Source: Gemmataceae bacterium
GTDB lineage: Bacteria; Planctomycetota; Planctomycetia; Gemmatales; Gemmataceae
Direction: 5' to 3'
Length of the DNA: 64,000 bases
Assembly (NCBI GenBank): GCA_019636445.1
Contig: JAHBXO010000010.1
Coordinates: 90,130 to 154,129, forward strand
Both the position numbers and the translations under genes were made by a program. Positions within the stretch are counted from its first letter, which is position 1. The number at the start of each line of letters is the position of its first letter. The notes below the pieces were generated by a model. The model was given only the letters and a program-made list of their open reading frames with translations, was not told the DNA's origin and did no database searches. This document shows, one piece after another, positions 25,974 to 34,411 of the stretch.

Positions 25974-27080
25974 ATGCGTAAGTTGGCCTTTGTGATGGCC
26001 GGGTTCGTCCTGGCTCTGACCGTTCCGGCGTACGGGCAGGACAAGCCCGCGGCCCTGAGCCGTGCGGAGCTGGACAAGCGGATCGCGACGCTGATCTACG
26101 AGACCGTGAAGGACGGCGTGGACTTGTACAACGCCGGGAAAGTGGAGGAGTGCCTGCGGTTGTATCAGGGGTCGTTGAAGGTGATCGGCGGGCTTCTGGA
26201 CCACCGGCCGACGACGGCGAAGGCGATCCAGGATGCGCTGGCGACGGCGAAGACGCAGCGGGCGGCCGACGGGGCGTTCACGCTGCGGGCGGCGCTGGAC
26301 GGGGCGCAGAACGACGTGACGGGCCAGAAGCCGGGGAAGAAGGCGCTGTGGGACCGGCTGGGCGGGGAGCCGGCGGTGCGTGCGGTCGTGAAGGATTTCG
26401 TGCTGGCAGCCGCGCCGGACCCGAAGGTGAACTTCTTCCGCGACGGGAAGTACAAGCTGGACGCGGCGGGAGTGGATAAGCTCCAGCAACTGCTCGTGGA
26501 GATGATTTCGAGCGCGACGGGCGGACCGCTGAAGTACACGGGCCGCAGCATGAAGGAATCCCACAAGGGGATGAAGATCACGGAGGCGGAGTTCGGCGCG
26601 CTGGCGGGGCACCTCGTGGCCACGCTGAAGAAGTTCAAGGTTCCGCAGGCGGAGATCGACGAGCTGGTCGGCATCGTGGCCAGCACGAAGGGCGACATCG
26701 TCGAGAAGCCGCTGTGGGATCGGCTGGGCGGTCAGAAGGCGGTCGAGGCCGTGATTCACGATTTCGTGGTCGCGGCCGCGGGGGATCCGAAGGTGAACTT
26801 CCTGCGCAACGGCAAGTACAAGCTGGACGCCGCCGGCGTGAAGAAGCTCGAAGGGCTGCTCGTGGAGCTGGTGTCGGCGACGACGAGCGGGCCGCTGAAG
26901 TATTCCGGCAAGAGCATGAAGGACTCGCACAAGGGGATGGAAATCACCGAGGCGGAGTTCGGCGCGCTGGCGGGGCACCTGGTGGATACCCTCAAGAAGT
27001 ACAAGGTTCCGCAGGCGGAGATCGACGAACTGGTTGCCATCGTGGCAAGCACGAAGGCGGACATCGTCGAGAAGAAGTAA
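25974..27080 (+). CDS. Secreted protein with two tandem truncated-haemoglobin domains
   Basis: 368 aa from the ATG at 25974, preceded by GGGAG; an upstream in-frame ATG at 25923 would bury the signal peptide. Signal peptide [22 protein letters not shown] helical region (about 25-120) is followed by two group-1-like truncated haemoglobin domains (about 125-245 and 247-366). Each begins LWDRLGG, contains [17 protein letters not shown], and has a candidate haem-ligand His in [21 protein letters not shown] (H197, H319). The two copies are very similar and arose by duplication. Exported truncated haemoglobins are unusual; an NO-, O2- or peroxide-related role in the periplasm is an inference supported by the neighbouring ECF/ChrR pair. 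Confidence 0.88.
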   Translation: MRKLAFVMAGFVLALTVPAYGQDKPAALSRAELDKRIATLIYETVKDGVDLYNAGKVEECLRLYQGSLKVIGGLLDHRPTTAKAIQDALATAKTQRAADGAFTLRAALDGAQNDVTGQKPGKKALWDRLGGEPAVRAVVKDFVLAAAPDPKVNFFRDGKYKLDAAGVDKLQQLLVEMISSATGGPLKYTGRSMKESHKGMKITEAEFGALAGHLVATLKKFKVPQAEIDELVGIVASTKGDIVEKPLWDRLGGQKAVEAVIHDFVVAAAGDPKVNFLRNGKYKLDAAGVKKLEGLLVELVSATTSGPLKYSGKSMKDSHKGMEITEAEFGALAGHLVDTLKKYKVPQAEIDELVAIVASTKADIVEKK

Positions 27081-27099
27081 TGGGATCGCCGATCGGATG

Positions 27100-27123
27100 C
27101 GACCGCCGCGCTTGCGGCGGTCG
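27100..27123. terminator. Bidirectional hairpin between haemoglobin and PDZ genes
   Basis: Perfect 10-nt stem CGACCGCCGC / GCGGCGGTCG with loop GCTT, followed on the plus strand by TTTCGTTT. It sits between the convergent stops at 27080 and 27130. Confidence 0.75.
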
Positions 27124-27129
27124 TTTCGT

Positions 27130-27534
27130 TTACGGGTCGTCGTCTTCGGCGTTGGGGTTCGCGAGCCGGCGGGCGTTGGCGCGGATCTCGTCGTTCGCCT
27201 CGCCGAGCATGACGGTATAGGTGTGTTCGGCGCCGTCGCGGCGGACGACCACCTTGACTTTCGTTCCGGGGCGCAGGCCGAAGATGAACCGCTGCACGTC
27301 GGACGTCTGCCGGGCGGCGACGGAGCCGACTTTGAGAATCACGTCGCCGACCTTCAATCCGCTCCGGGCGATGGGCAGGGCCGGGTCGATGGAGTTGATG
27401 AGGAGTTCGCCGTCGACGCCGAACTGGATGCCCATGCGTCCGATTTCGTAGGGGTCGGGCGGGGCGGGTTTCGGGGGCGCGCCCGCCGAGGCCACGGAGG
27501 CGGCGAGCAGGAGCGGCACGAGGGTACGGATCAC
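27130..27534 (-). CDS. Small secreted PDZ-domain protein
   Basis: 134 aa from a GTG at 27534, preceded by a strong GGAGG six nt upstream; the longer frame to 27654 overlaps the divergent acyltransferase gene and is not used. Signal peptide [18 protein letters not shown], then one PDZ domain ([62 protein letters not shown]) and an acidic tail ending EDDDP. No protease domain is present, so it would act as a binding adaptor in the periplasm. Convergent with the haemoglobin gene and divergent from the acyltransferase. Confidence 0.85.
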   Translation of the reverse strand: MIRTLVPLLLAASVASAGAPPKPAPPDPYEIGRMGIQFGVDGELLINSIDPALPIARSGLKVGDVILKVGSVAARQTSDVQRFIFGLRPGTKVKVVVRRDGAEHTYTVMLGEANDEIRANARRLANPNAEDDDP

Positions 27535-27637
27535 GGCGATTCCTCCGCGGCGGACGGAGTCATTATCCACGGGCCGACGAGGAAGGGAAAGCCCGATCGC
27601 GGACTTCGGATGTCGTGGACCTACAATTCCCGGACCG

Positions 27638-28231
27638 ATGAAAGCCGCGCTCAAGATCGTCCTGCATGCCGTCGCGACCGTTCTCGTGTCGCCCTGGATA
27701 CTCGTGTACTTCCTCGGCGTGCTGGTGCTGGGGAAGGATCGCGCGCTCGAGGGCGCCTCGCAGGCGCTTGCGCCGCTGCCGGGGCTGACGGGAATCTACC
27801 TGCGGCGCGCGTTCCTGTGCGTCGTGCTCGCGCATTGCGATCGCTCGGCGGAGGTCGGCTTCGGCACGCTGTTCTCGCAGGCGGGCGCCATGATCGACGC
27901 GAACGTCTACGTCGGCCCGCGCTGCCACCTCGGCCTCGTGCACCTCGAGCGCGACGTGCTGGTCGCCGCCGGCGTGCACATCCCGAGCGGGGCGCAGACG
28001 CACCACTTCGACGACCCGACCGTGCCCATCAAGGAGCAGGGGGGCGCACGGACGATGGTGACGATCGGCGCGGGGGCGTGGATTGGCAGCGCGGCCGTGG
28101 TAATGGCGGACGTCGGCGCGGGGAGCATCGTCGCGGCCGGGTCGGTCGTGACGAAGCCGGTGCCGCCCAACATGATCGTCGGCGGCGTGCCGGCGAAGGT
28201 GATCCGCGGACGTTTCGAGAACCGGATATGA
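27638..28231 (+). CDS. Left-handed beta-helix acyltransferase (hexapeptide family)
   Basis: 197 aa. An N-terminal hydrophobic segment ([25 protein letters not shown]) suggests membrane anchoring. It is followed by hexapeptide-repeat turns ([54 protein letters not shown]) and the terminal signature [11 protein letters not shown] of CatB/WcaF-like O-acetyltransferases. It probably acetylates a sugar in a surface polysaccharide or lipid. The ATG is taken at 27638. Its TGA overlaps the nth ATG (ATGA), so the two genes are translationally coupled despite unrelated functions. Confidence 0.88.
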   Translation: MKAALKIVLHAVATVLVSPWILVYFLGVLVLGKDRALEGASQALAPLPGLTGIYLRRAFLCVVLAHCDRSAEVGFGTLFSQAGAMIDANVYVGPRCHLGLVHLERDVLVAAGVHIPSGAQTHHFDDPTVPIKEQGGARTMVTIGAGAWIGSAAVVMADVGAGSIVAAGSVVTKPVPPNMIVGGVPAKVIRGRFENRI

Positions 28232-28869
28232 AGGTCCCGTCCGCCGCGAAGCGAACGCCGGCGATCCTCGCCGAACTAGCAGGGCTGTACCCGGACGCGC
28301 AGACGGAGCTGGACTTCCAGACGCCATTGCAACTGATGGTCGCGGTGATGCTGTCGGCGCAGTGCACCGACAAGCGCGTGAACCTCGTGACGCCGGCGCT
28401 GTTCGCGCGCTACCGGGCGGCGAAGGACTATGCCGACGCGGACCGGGCGGAACTCGAAGGGTACATCCAGTCGACGGGGTTCTACCGGAACAAGGCGAAG
28501 AACATCCAGGCCGCGTGCCGGGCACTGGTGGAGCGGCACGGGGGCGAGGTGCCGCGGACGCTGGAGGAGCTGACGGCGCTGCCGGGCCTCGGGCGCAAGA
28601 GCGCGAACTGCGTGCTGGGCGACGCGTTCGGCGTGCCGGGCATCACGGTGGATACGCACGTCGGCCGGCTGGCGCGGCGGCTCGGGCTGACGACGCGGAC
28701 CGACCCGGTGAAGGTCGAACTGGACTTGATGGACCTGTGGCCACAGGAGTCGTGGACCGACGCGAGCCACCGGCTGATCCTGCACGGCCGGCGCGTCTGC
28801 GCCGCGCGCAAGCCGAATTGCGAGGTGTGTACGCTGGCGAAGCACTGCCCGAAGGTCGGCGTGGCGTGA
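28228..28869 (+). CDS. nth: Endonuclease III (DNA glycosylase/AP lyase)
   Basis: 213-aa base-excision repair enzyme for oxidised pyrimidines. Helix-hairpin-helix [15 protein letters not shown] contains catalytic K124. [17 protein letters not shown] contains catalytic D142. A C-terminal 4Fe-4S motif C-X6-C-X2-C-X5-C uses C191, C198, C201 and C207. The length is standard. The ATG at 28228 overlaps the stop of the acyltransferase gene. A hairpin follows the stop. Confidence 0.97.
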   Translation: MKVPSAAKRTPAILAELAGLYPDAQTELDFQTPLQLMVAVMLSAQCTDKRVNLVTPALFARYRAAKDYADADRAELEGYIQSTGFYRNKAKNIQAACRALVERHGGEVPRTLEELTALPGLGRKSANCVLGDAFGVPGITVDTHVGRLARRLGLTTRTDPVKVELDLMDLWPQESWTDASHRLILHGRRVCAARKPNCEVCTLAKHCPKVGVA

Positions 28870-28893
28870 GGGGCGATCGCCATCGATCGCCCC
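28870..28893. terminator. Bidirectional hairpin between nth and the thioredoxin-fold gene
   Basis: Perfect 10-nt stem GGGGCGATCG / CGATCGCCCC with loop CCAT starting directly after the nth stop; the convergent gene ends at 28904. No strong T run follows. Confidence 0.6.
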
Positions 28894-28903
28894 ATTCAAC
28901 GGA

Positions 28904-30742
28904 TCACTTCACCAATTTCTCGATCTCCTCGGCCGCGAAGGCGAGCTGGGCGTTCTTGTTCGCGACCTTCCCGTCCTTGCCGACGAGCATCAGGTGCGTG
29001 CCGATGATGCCGTACTGGGTGCCCAGGCTGCCATCGGGGCTGAAGAGGTGCGCGCCCGGCAGGCTGGCGTCGCGAGCGGCTTGTGTCGCGGCCTTCGCGT
29101 CGGCGTCCAGACAGACCGTCACAACTTTCACCTTGCCGGCATACTTCGCCTCGAGCGCCGCCAGTTCCTTGGCGTCCGCCTTGAGGCCGCCGTGGAAGCT
29201 GCCCCAGAAGTATACGATCGTCGCCGTGCCGCCGAGCTGCGCGAGGTTCAGCGGCTTGCCGTCGAGCGTCGTTCCGGCGAGCGCCAGCGCCTGGCCTTCG
29301 CTGTCCAGCCGGCGGATCGACCCGGCCGCCTGCGCGGCGAGCTGGTGCGTCGGGAAGGTCTTCACGATCGCGGCGTAGTTCGCCTTCGCCTCCGTTTCGC
29401 CCTTCGCGCCGTTCTGCTCTTCGGCGAGGGCGAGGCGGTAATGCGCTTCGGCCGTCTCGTCGATGGCCGGGTACGATTTGATGAACGCGGTCAGCGACTC
29501 GCGCCACCAGGTCTGCACGTCGCCGATCTCCTTCGGCTTGGTGCTGGCGGCGACGAGCTTGGTGGTGTATTCGAGGCCGAGGACGCGGAACGCGGCGAAG
29601 CCGGCGAGGGGCGAGCCTTTTGCGACCTTGTCGATCTGCGCCTGCCACGCCACGAGTTGCTTGCCGCTGTCGGCATCGCCGCCTTCGGCGGCGGCGACGT
29701 ACGCGTCGAGCAGTTGCTTGATGAACACCGATTGCTGCTCGTGGCCCTGCAGCTTGGTGACGACGGCGGCGAGAACCGCGGCGCGCTCCACCTGGTACTT
29801 CGTGTACTCCGGCGTGCCATAGGCCGGCACCGGCACCCCTTGCATCTTCACCAGCGCGTCCTGGACTTCCTTCGGAAACTCGACGGAGCCGCCGACCGGG
29901 CCGGCGTCGGCCGCCGGCGCGCCGGGTAGGGGGCCGTCGACGAGTTTCCACGCGCGGCCGACCTGCACGATCTCGCCGAGCTGGAACGTCACGGCGCGAT
30001 TGTCCGCGCCGGTGTCGACGAGGATGCCCGCGTTGCGGTGCCGGACGAAGTCGGTGCGGCCCTGGAACTCATCCGCCGGCGTCGTCTCCGGCGTCCAGAG
30101 TTCGACGTGCACCCACTTCGATTTTTCGGTGAGCTTCAACTCGGCAACGGCGGTCTGGAACCGTTCGACGGCCTTGGCGCTCCGTGCGACGAGCGCCTGC
30201 ACCTGTGCCGCCGGCAGGCCGATCGCTTGGAGTTCCTTTTGTGTCACGAGCAGCGATTGCAGCTTGGCGCGGTCGTTGCGGACGAGCGCGTCGAAGACTT
30301 CCTTGCTGACCTCTTCGGGCGAAATGGCTTCCCAGACGTCGATGGAACCGTTGCCGTCGGTGTCGACGCCGACCTTGCTGCCGTTGGCGCCGAGCCAGCG
30401 GTACTGCTTGCCGGTGGGGACGTCGGTCTCGCGGTAGACTTCCTGCCCATCGCGGTAGAAGGACAGGATGTTGTAGGTCTTGGCGCCGACGGCGAGGAAG
30501 CGGCGGACGGGCTTGTTGTTGGCGTCGGCGAGGATGTAGCCGACGGGGTTGGCGGCGTCCGGGTAGGGGACGACGCGCAGGCGCGCGGCGTCGGCGGGCG
30601 CGAGCGGCGTCACGGCGACGCCGGGCTGTTTGGGTTGCACGGCGGCCATTTCGTCCGCGCGGGGCACGGGCGGGGCGGCCATGGCGCTCCCGAAGCCGGC
30701 CAGCAGGGTGAGGGAGGCGAGGACTCGCGTGGTGATGGTCAT
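28904..30742 (-). CDS. Secreted protein ending in a thioredoxin-like (TlpA/AhpC) domain without CxxC
   Basis: 612 aa from the ATG at 30742, preceded by AAGGAG; the frame runs on upstream but the signal peptide MTITTRVLASLTLLAGFGSAMA fixes the start. The long middle part is helical, with TPR-like pieces (AEAHYRLALAEEQNGAKGETEAKANYAAIV). The last ~150 residues have the TlpA/AhpC thioredoxin fold (LNLAQLGGTATIVYFWGSFH, VVTVCLDAD, YGIIGTHLMLVGKDGKV). Where redox-active members have W-C-x-x-C, this protein has WGSFHGG, so it cannot do disulfide exchange at that site. A structural or binding role is likely; planctomycetes have many such TlpA-tailed proteins. Confidence 0.85.
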   Translation of the reverse strand: MTITTRVLASLTLLAGFGSAMAAPPVPRADEMAAVQPKQPGVAVTPLAPADAARLRVVPYPDAANPVGYILADANNKPVRRFLAVGAKTYNILSFYRDGQEVYRETDVPTGKQYRWLGANGSKVGVDTDGNGSIDVWEAISPEEVSKEVFDALVRNDRAKLQSLLVTQKELQAIGLPAAQVQALVARSAKAVERFQTAVAELKLTEKSKWVHVELWTPETTPADEFQGRTDFVRHRNAGILVDTGADNRAVTFQLGEIVQVGRAWKLVDGPLPGAPAADAGPVGGSVEFPKEVQDALVKMQGVPVPAYGTPEYTKYQVERAAVLAAVVTKLQGHEQQSVFIKQLLDAYVAAAEGGDADSGKQLVAWQAQIDKVAKGSPLAGFAAFRVLGLEYTTKLVAASTKPKEIGDVQTWWRESLTAFIKSYPAIDETAEAHYRLALAEEQNGAKGETEAKANYAAIVKTFPTHQLAAQAAGSIRRLDSEGQALALAGTTLDGKPLNLAQLGGTATIVYFWGSFHGGLKADAKELAALEAKYAGKVKVVTVCLDADAKAATQAARDASLPGAHLFSPDGSLGTQYGIIGTHLMLVGKDGKVANKNAQLAFAAEEIEKLVK

Positions 30743-30928
30743 CCGGGTTTCTCCTTCGCGCAGTGCGGCCTCGATCGCGGAACGAAGCCTCACAATCGTC
30801 ATCGACCGCGCAACCGGCACAAGTTGAGGGAAAATGGCGGCCGGGGGAAGCGGCCGGAGCCGGGTCGAATTCCGCGCGGGCAGCGAGTGGTCGAGTGGTA
30901 GAATGCGCAGGACCGAGAGGAGATCGTT

Positions 30929-31165
30929 ATGAGTCAGGAACAAATCCTATTGCAGTTGGCCGAGCTGCAACGAGCGAATGCGGCACTGACGAAAGAAGTG
31001 TCCGCGCTCAAGCGGGATCGAGATCGGCTCGTTGTCGAAATGCAACGCAATCTCCCTCCGCTAACCGAAGCGGAGATGGCTGAGGCTCTCGCAAATGGCG
31101 AAAGCTTGTCGAGCATCATTGATCGAATCGCAACCGAGTGCGGGGTCTCCGTCCATGGCCGCTGA
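30929..31165 (+). CDS. 78-aa coiled-coil protein, possible antitoxin
   Basis: Starts MSQEQILLQLAELQRANAAL with heptad-like Leu spacing (about 5-45), followed by LPPLTEAEMAEALANGESLSSIIDRIATECG. A GAGAGGAG ribosome-binding sequence precedes the ATG. It overlaps the next gene by 11 nt. Small size, overlap and order (regulator-like gene before a RelE-sized gene) suggest a toxin-antitoxin pair, but I recognise no antitoxin family. Confidence 0.6.
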   Translation: MSQEQILLQLAELQRANAALTKEVSALKRDRDRLVVEMQRNLPPLTEAEMAEALANGESLSSIIDRIATECGVSVHGR

Positions 31166-31475
31166 GCGTCGGTACAAGGTGGCCCACGTTCGAGTCGTAC
31201 TCGATCGCGTCGAAAAACTGGGACGTATGGCGGCGACGTTGGGCCATTGGGTTTGGTTCGTGGACGCGATGAGAGCCATCGAGGATCGCTTGCAATCCGA
31301 TCCCGAATCCTGGGGCGACCCGCAATTCGATTATCCCTCCGCGAGACTTCGAAATTATCAAGCTTACCACGAACAGTTTGTGGTGAACTACGCGATCCAC
31401 TTGGATCAGCCCGTCGTATTCGTGCGTTCCATCGAATTGATGTCGGGGTCGCCGCTGTTCGGACAGGAAGGCTGA
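31155..31475 (+). CDS. 106-aa protein, possible RelE/ParE-like toxin
   Basis: Starts MAAERRYKVAHVRVVLDRVE inside the end of the 78-aa gene. The middle (AIEDRLQSDPESWGDPQFDY) and the end (EQFVVNYAIHLDQPVVFVRSIELM) have the helix-helix-then-beta pattern of RelE/ParE folds, with a typical length. This is pattern resemblance only. Its 3' end overlaps the convergent membrane-protein gene by about 70 nt. Confidence 0.5.
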   Translation: MAAERRYKVAHVRVVLDRVEKLGRMAATLGHWVWFVDAMRAIEDRLQSDPESWGDPQFDYPSARLRNYQAYHEQFVVNYAIHLDQPVVFVRSIELMSGSPLFGQEG

Positions 31476-31969
31476 TCGCTTTGCATTACACGATTCATTG
31501 ATTCGCTCGGTTCAAATGCGGTCGCGAGCGTCAGCGTCGTCGCCAGTTGCCAGACCGGGATCGCAACCAGCGCACTCGCCAATCCAAACTCGGTGAAGAT
31601 GCCAACGGTCAGGATCAACGGTGCGAGCGAGCCGGCCCAGAGTGTCCGACGATGAGCGAGTCGGACTCGTTCAGACGTTTCGTCCCCCATTTCGGCCAAC
31701 ATGAAGAACGTCCCGAGGAAGCCGCCAAGACACGCCGCGTAAGGGCTGAACGTCATCACGACGACCGCGACCGGATAGCCGAAGCAACCCAGTGCAACGG
31801 TGCCGAGAGTCGATGGCCACGACCGGCCGAGCATTCGCGAGAACGGCGCCAAGACCAGGAAAGAATAGACGACACCGACACAGAGATAAGGATGCAGGAA
31901 GAACGCCGGCACCGATAGGACGGCCGACAGAAGGCCGCAGAATAAAAGGGTCATCGATCTCGACATCAT
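31406..31969 (-). CDS. Small integral membrane protein, unknown function
   Basis: 187 aa with about five hydrophobic segments: LLFCGLLSAVLSVPAFFL, LCVGVVYSFLVLAPF, LGTVALGCFGYPVAVVVMTF, a segment at YAACLGGFLGTFFML, and AGSLAPLILTVGIFTEFG through VAIPVWQLATTL. It ends in a polar tail. Tandem ATGs occur at the start, right after GGGAGGA. No family recognised. Its 3' end overlaps the convergent toxin-like gene, so one of the two may end differently from what is called here. Confidence 0.6.
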   Translation of the reverse strand: MMSRSMTLLFCGLLSAVLSVPAFFLHPYLCVGVVYSFLVLAPFSRMLGRSWPSTLGTVALGCFGYPVAVVVMTFSPYAACLGGFLGTFFMLAEMGDETSERVRLAHRRTLWAGSLAPLILTVGIFTEFGLASALVAIPVWQLATTLTLATAFEPSESMNRVMQSDQPSCPNSGDPDINSMERTNTTG

Positions 31970-32012
31970 TCCTCCCGGTGAATCAACCGCCGAGAGGTGC
32001 TGTCCGACAACG

Positions 32013-32046
32013 AAGAAGCCCGCGGACGATCGTCCGCGGGCTTCTT
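32013..32046. terminator. Perfect 34-nt palindrome acting as a terminator
   Basis: AAGAAGCCCGCGGACGA followed directly by its exact reverse complement, 17 nt before the stop end of the leftward gene at 32063. A 17-bp G+C-rich stem with A/T-rich flanks fits an intrinsic terminator for that gene; it could also serve in the other direction. Confidence 0.7.
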
Positions 32047-32062
32047 GGTATTCCAGTACCGA

Positions 32063-32746
32063 TTACTTCCCTTCGATGTACTCCACCAGCTCGATCGTCG
32101 CTTCGTAGTTGTTGATGGTGTAGCTCAGCTTCACCATCCCCTTGCCGGCCGCGTACCACGCCTTCACGCTGGTCTTCGTGCCGGCGACGTCCAGGTCCGG
32201 GGCGTCCACCACGATCGTCTCGTATTCCTTGCCGTCCTTCGTCTTGATCTTTTCCTTCGTGTCCTTGATCGTGTACTTGCCCTTGAGCGGTTGCTCCTGG
32301 ATCTTCGAGTCGATGGTCCAGTTGCCATCCTTCGCGGGCGGAAGCGCGAGGATCTTCACGGGCGGCGTGATTGGGCTGTCGTTGATCTTGGTGCGGTAGA
32401 CGCCGTCGGCCTGGACCTTCACGGTCTCCTTGGCGACCGCGCGGGTCTGGACGTACGTGCCGAGGGTCGCCTCGCCGTCCTTCACGCTCTCGACGCGGAT
32501 TTCCACGTCCTGGGCATCGCCGAGCTTGTACTTCCACTTGGCGCCGGCCTTGAGCGGGAAGAACTCGCTCGTCGCCGCGGGCGCGGCCGGCGCGGCGGGT
32601 TCCGCCTTCTTGGGTTCTTCCTTCTTCGGCTCTTCCTTCTTGGGAGCTTCCGTCTTGGGGGCTTCCTTCTTCGTTTCGGCCGGGTTCTGCGCCAGCGCGA
32701 ACGTGGCGAAGCCGAAGATGGCGAGACCGCCGAGGATACGTCGCAT
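32063..32746 (-). CDS. Secreted protein with Lys/Pro/Glu-rich linker, unknown domain
   Basis: 227 aa from the ATG at 32746. Signal peptide MRRILGGLAIFGFATFALAQ, then a low-complexity stretch of EAPKKEEPKK units and Pro/Ala repeats (about 21-60), then a beta-rich domain of about 165 residues beginning FFPLKAGAKWKYKLGD and ending EYIEGK. The linker resembles the one in the lipoprotein at 63014-63256. The domain is similar in layout to small planctomycete exported proteins of unknown function. A perfect hairpin terminator follows. Confidence 0.8.
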   Translation of the reverse strand: MRRILGGLAIFGFATFALAQNPAETKKEAPKTEAPKKEEPKKEEPKKAEPAAPAAPAATSEFFPLKAGAKWKYKLGDAQDVEIRVESVKDGEATLGTYVQTRAVAKETVKVQADGVYRTKINDSPITPPVKILALPPAKDGNWTIDSKIQEQPLKGKYTIKDTKEKIKTKDGKEYETIVVDAPDLDVAGTKTSVKAWYAAGKGMVKLSYTINNYEATIELVEYIEGK

Positions 32747-32806
32747 TGAAACTCTCTCCACGAATGGGGTTCTGGTTGTATAGGGACAATCGTTCGCGCG
32801 TGAAGG

Positions 32807-34330
32807 CTACGGCAGCTTCGGTTCGGTCAGCTTCTCGCCGGCGAGCGCCTTCGCGACCGGTGCGGCTCCGGCGAACGATTTGCCGTCGATCGGCGCCCAT
32901 TTGGCGCTCAATCCGGCGGAAATCGCATGATACCCTTCTGGCGCCGCCGCGAGCCAGCCCGCTTCGCCCGCCCAGAGCGTCGCCAGCAACCGGCCGGTTT
33001 CCACGTCGTAAAGCCGTGTCTGCCCGTCGGCGCTCCCGGCCGCGACACGCTTCCCGGCCGCGTCGGGGGCCACCGCGTATACGACGGAACCCGGCGCGAG
33101 GGTTCGAATTGCGGCGCCGGTTTGCGGATTCCACAGCCGCACCGTCCGGTCCGACCCGGCGCTTACGGCCAACTTCCCGGCCTTGTCGAAGGCGATCTCG
33201 TTCACACCCTCGCCGTGCCCCGCCTGCCGCCGGACGCGCTCGCCCGTCGTCGCGTCCCACCAGAACAGTTGCGGCTCCAGCCCGGACGTGACGACCTGTG
33301 CCCCGTCCGGCCGCACCGCCACGGCCAACACCTCGTTCTCCATCCCGCTGAAGGTCAGCCGGCTTTTGCCGCTCGCCGCGTCCACGACACGCCCGGTACG
33401 GTCCTTGCTCGCCGTCGCGTACCAGTCCCCCTTCGGCGCGAACGCCACGGAATAGACGAAGTCCGAATGCCCGGTGAAGGTGTGGACCGGTTTGCCGTCC
33501 GCGACGGACCAGAGCTTTACCGTCTTGTCGAAGCTGGCCGAGGCGAGCTTCGATCCGTCGGGCGAGAAGGAGACGCACGAGACGACATCCGCATGGCCGC
33601 CGAGGGTGTGCAGGAGTTTCCAGTCCTTCGTCGAGAACAGCCGCAAGTCGCCGCGGACCGAGGGCTGCCCGCCGGCGACGGCGAGGAGCGAACCGTCCGG
33701 ACTGAACTTCAGATCGTTGACGGCGGCGAGGACGTTCGTCAGCGTCGTCGGCTGCACGGTCTTCAGGTCCCACACGGTCACGCGACCGTAGGTGCCGACG
33801 GCGAGTTTGGAGCCATCGGGGCTGAACGCGACCGCCGCGACCGGCGGCAGCGGGCCGACGGGCAGCGATAACTCCAATGGCTTCCCCTTCGATTTCACCG
33901 TGAAAGGGAAGGTGACCTCGAGCGTCCGCCGTGGGCGGACGGTGGTGGTGACGGTCTCGTCCTCCTTCGGCTTCACGCCTTCGGCCGCGCCGGTCTCGAC
34001 CCACTTTCGCAGGATCGCGATCTGCTCCGCTTCCAGCGGGTCGGCGTCCAGCGGCATCCGCCGCTTCGGATCCTTCGACTTCAGCAGCGTGATCAACAAC
34101 GACTCGTCCGGCTTACCGACCTTCAGCACCGGAACCTTGCCGCCCTTCTTGATGAGTTCCGGCGTGTTGAGTGCGAGGCCGCCGGAAACGTCCGGCTCGT
34201 CGAGTTTGCGTTCGTTGTGGCAGACGGTGCAGTGCTTCCGCAGGATCGGCCGCACGTCCGCCCAGTACGTGGGATCGGCGGCGGCGGAGTTGGAAACGAG
34301 AAGCAACGCGATGACGACGGAACGGATCAT
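32807..34330 (-). CDS. PSCyt1-type cytochrome c protein with WD40 propeller
   Basis: 507 aa from the ATG at 34330; the frame is open far upstream but that overlaps the divergent dioxygenase. Signal peptide MIRSVVIALLLVSNSAAA, then a planctomycete cytochrome c domain (DVRPILRKHCTVCHNE; haem ligands C34, C37, H38), with the distal region RRMPLDADPLEAEQIAILRKW, followed by seven or so WD40 repeats (VAFSPDGSKLAVGTYGRVTVWDL to ADGQTRLYDVETGRLLATL). It should be an exported haem protein carrying a beta-propeller. PSCyt1-WD40 fusions are a planctomycete hallmark; electron partner and role are unknown. Confidence 0.92.
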   Translation of the reverse strand: MIRSVVIALLLVSNSAAADPTYWADVRPILRKHCTVCHNERKLDEPDVSGGLALNTPELIKKGGKVPVLKVGKPDESLLITLLKSKDPKRRMPLDADPLEAEQIAILRKWVETGAAEGVKPKEDETVTTTVRPRRTLEVTFPFTVKSKGKPLELSLPVGPLPPVAAVAFSPDGSKLAVGTYGRVTVWDLKTVQPTTLTNVLAAVNDLKFSPDGSLLAVAGGQPSVRGDLRLFSTKDWKLLHTLGGHADVVSCVSFSPDGSKLASASFDKTVKLWSVADGKPVHTFTGHSDFVYSVAFAPKGDWYATASKDRTGRVVDAASGKSRLTFSGMENEVLAVAVRPDGAQVVTSGLEPQLFWWDATTGERVRRQAGHGEGVNEIAFDKAGKLAVSAGSDRTVRLWNPQTGAAIRTLAPGSVVYAVAPDAAGKRVAAGSADGQTRLYDVETGRLLATLWAGEAGWLAAAPEGYHAISAGLSAKWAPIDGKSFAGAAPVAKALAGEKLTEPKLP

Positions 34331-34411
34331 GCTGGATCTCGAAGTCGAAATGGGACGATCGGCAGGTCTTCCTACATTACCAGAAACCATCGCCCCCGCG
34401 GAGGCCATCCC

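Noticed and set aside
30884..30915. tRNA-like string (GAGTGGTCGAGTGGTAGAATG)
   Set aside because: It resembles a D-arm by eye, but no anticodon or T-arm with pairing acceptor stem follows; the region is the upstream sequence of a small gene.
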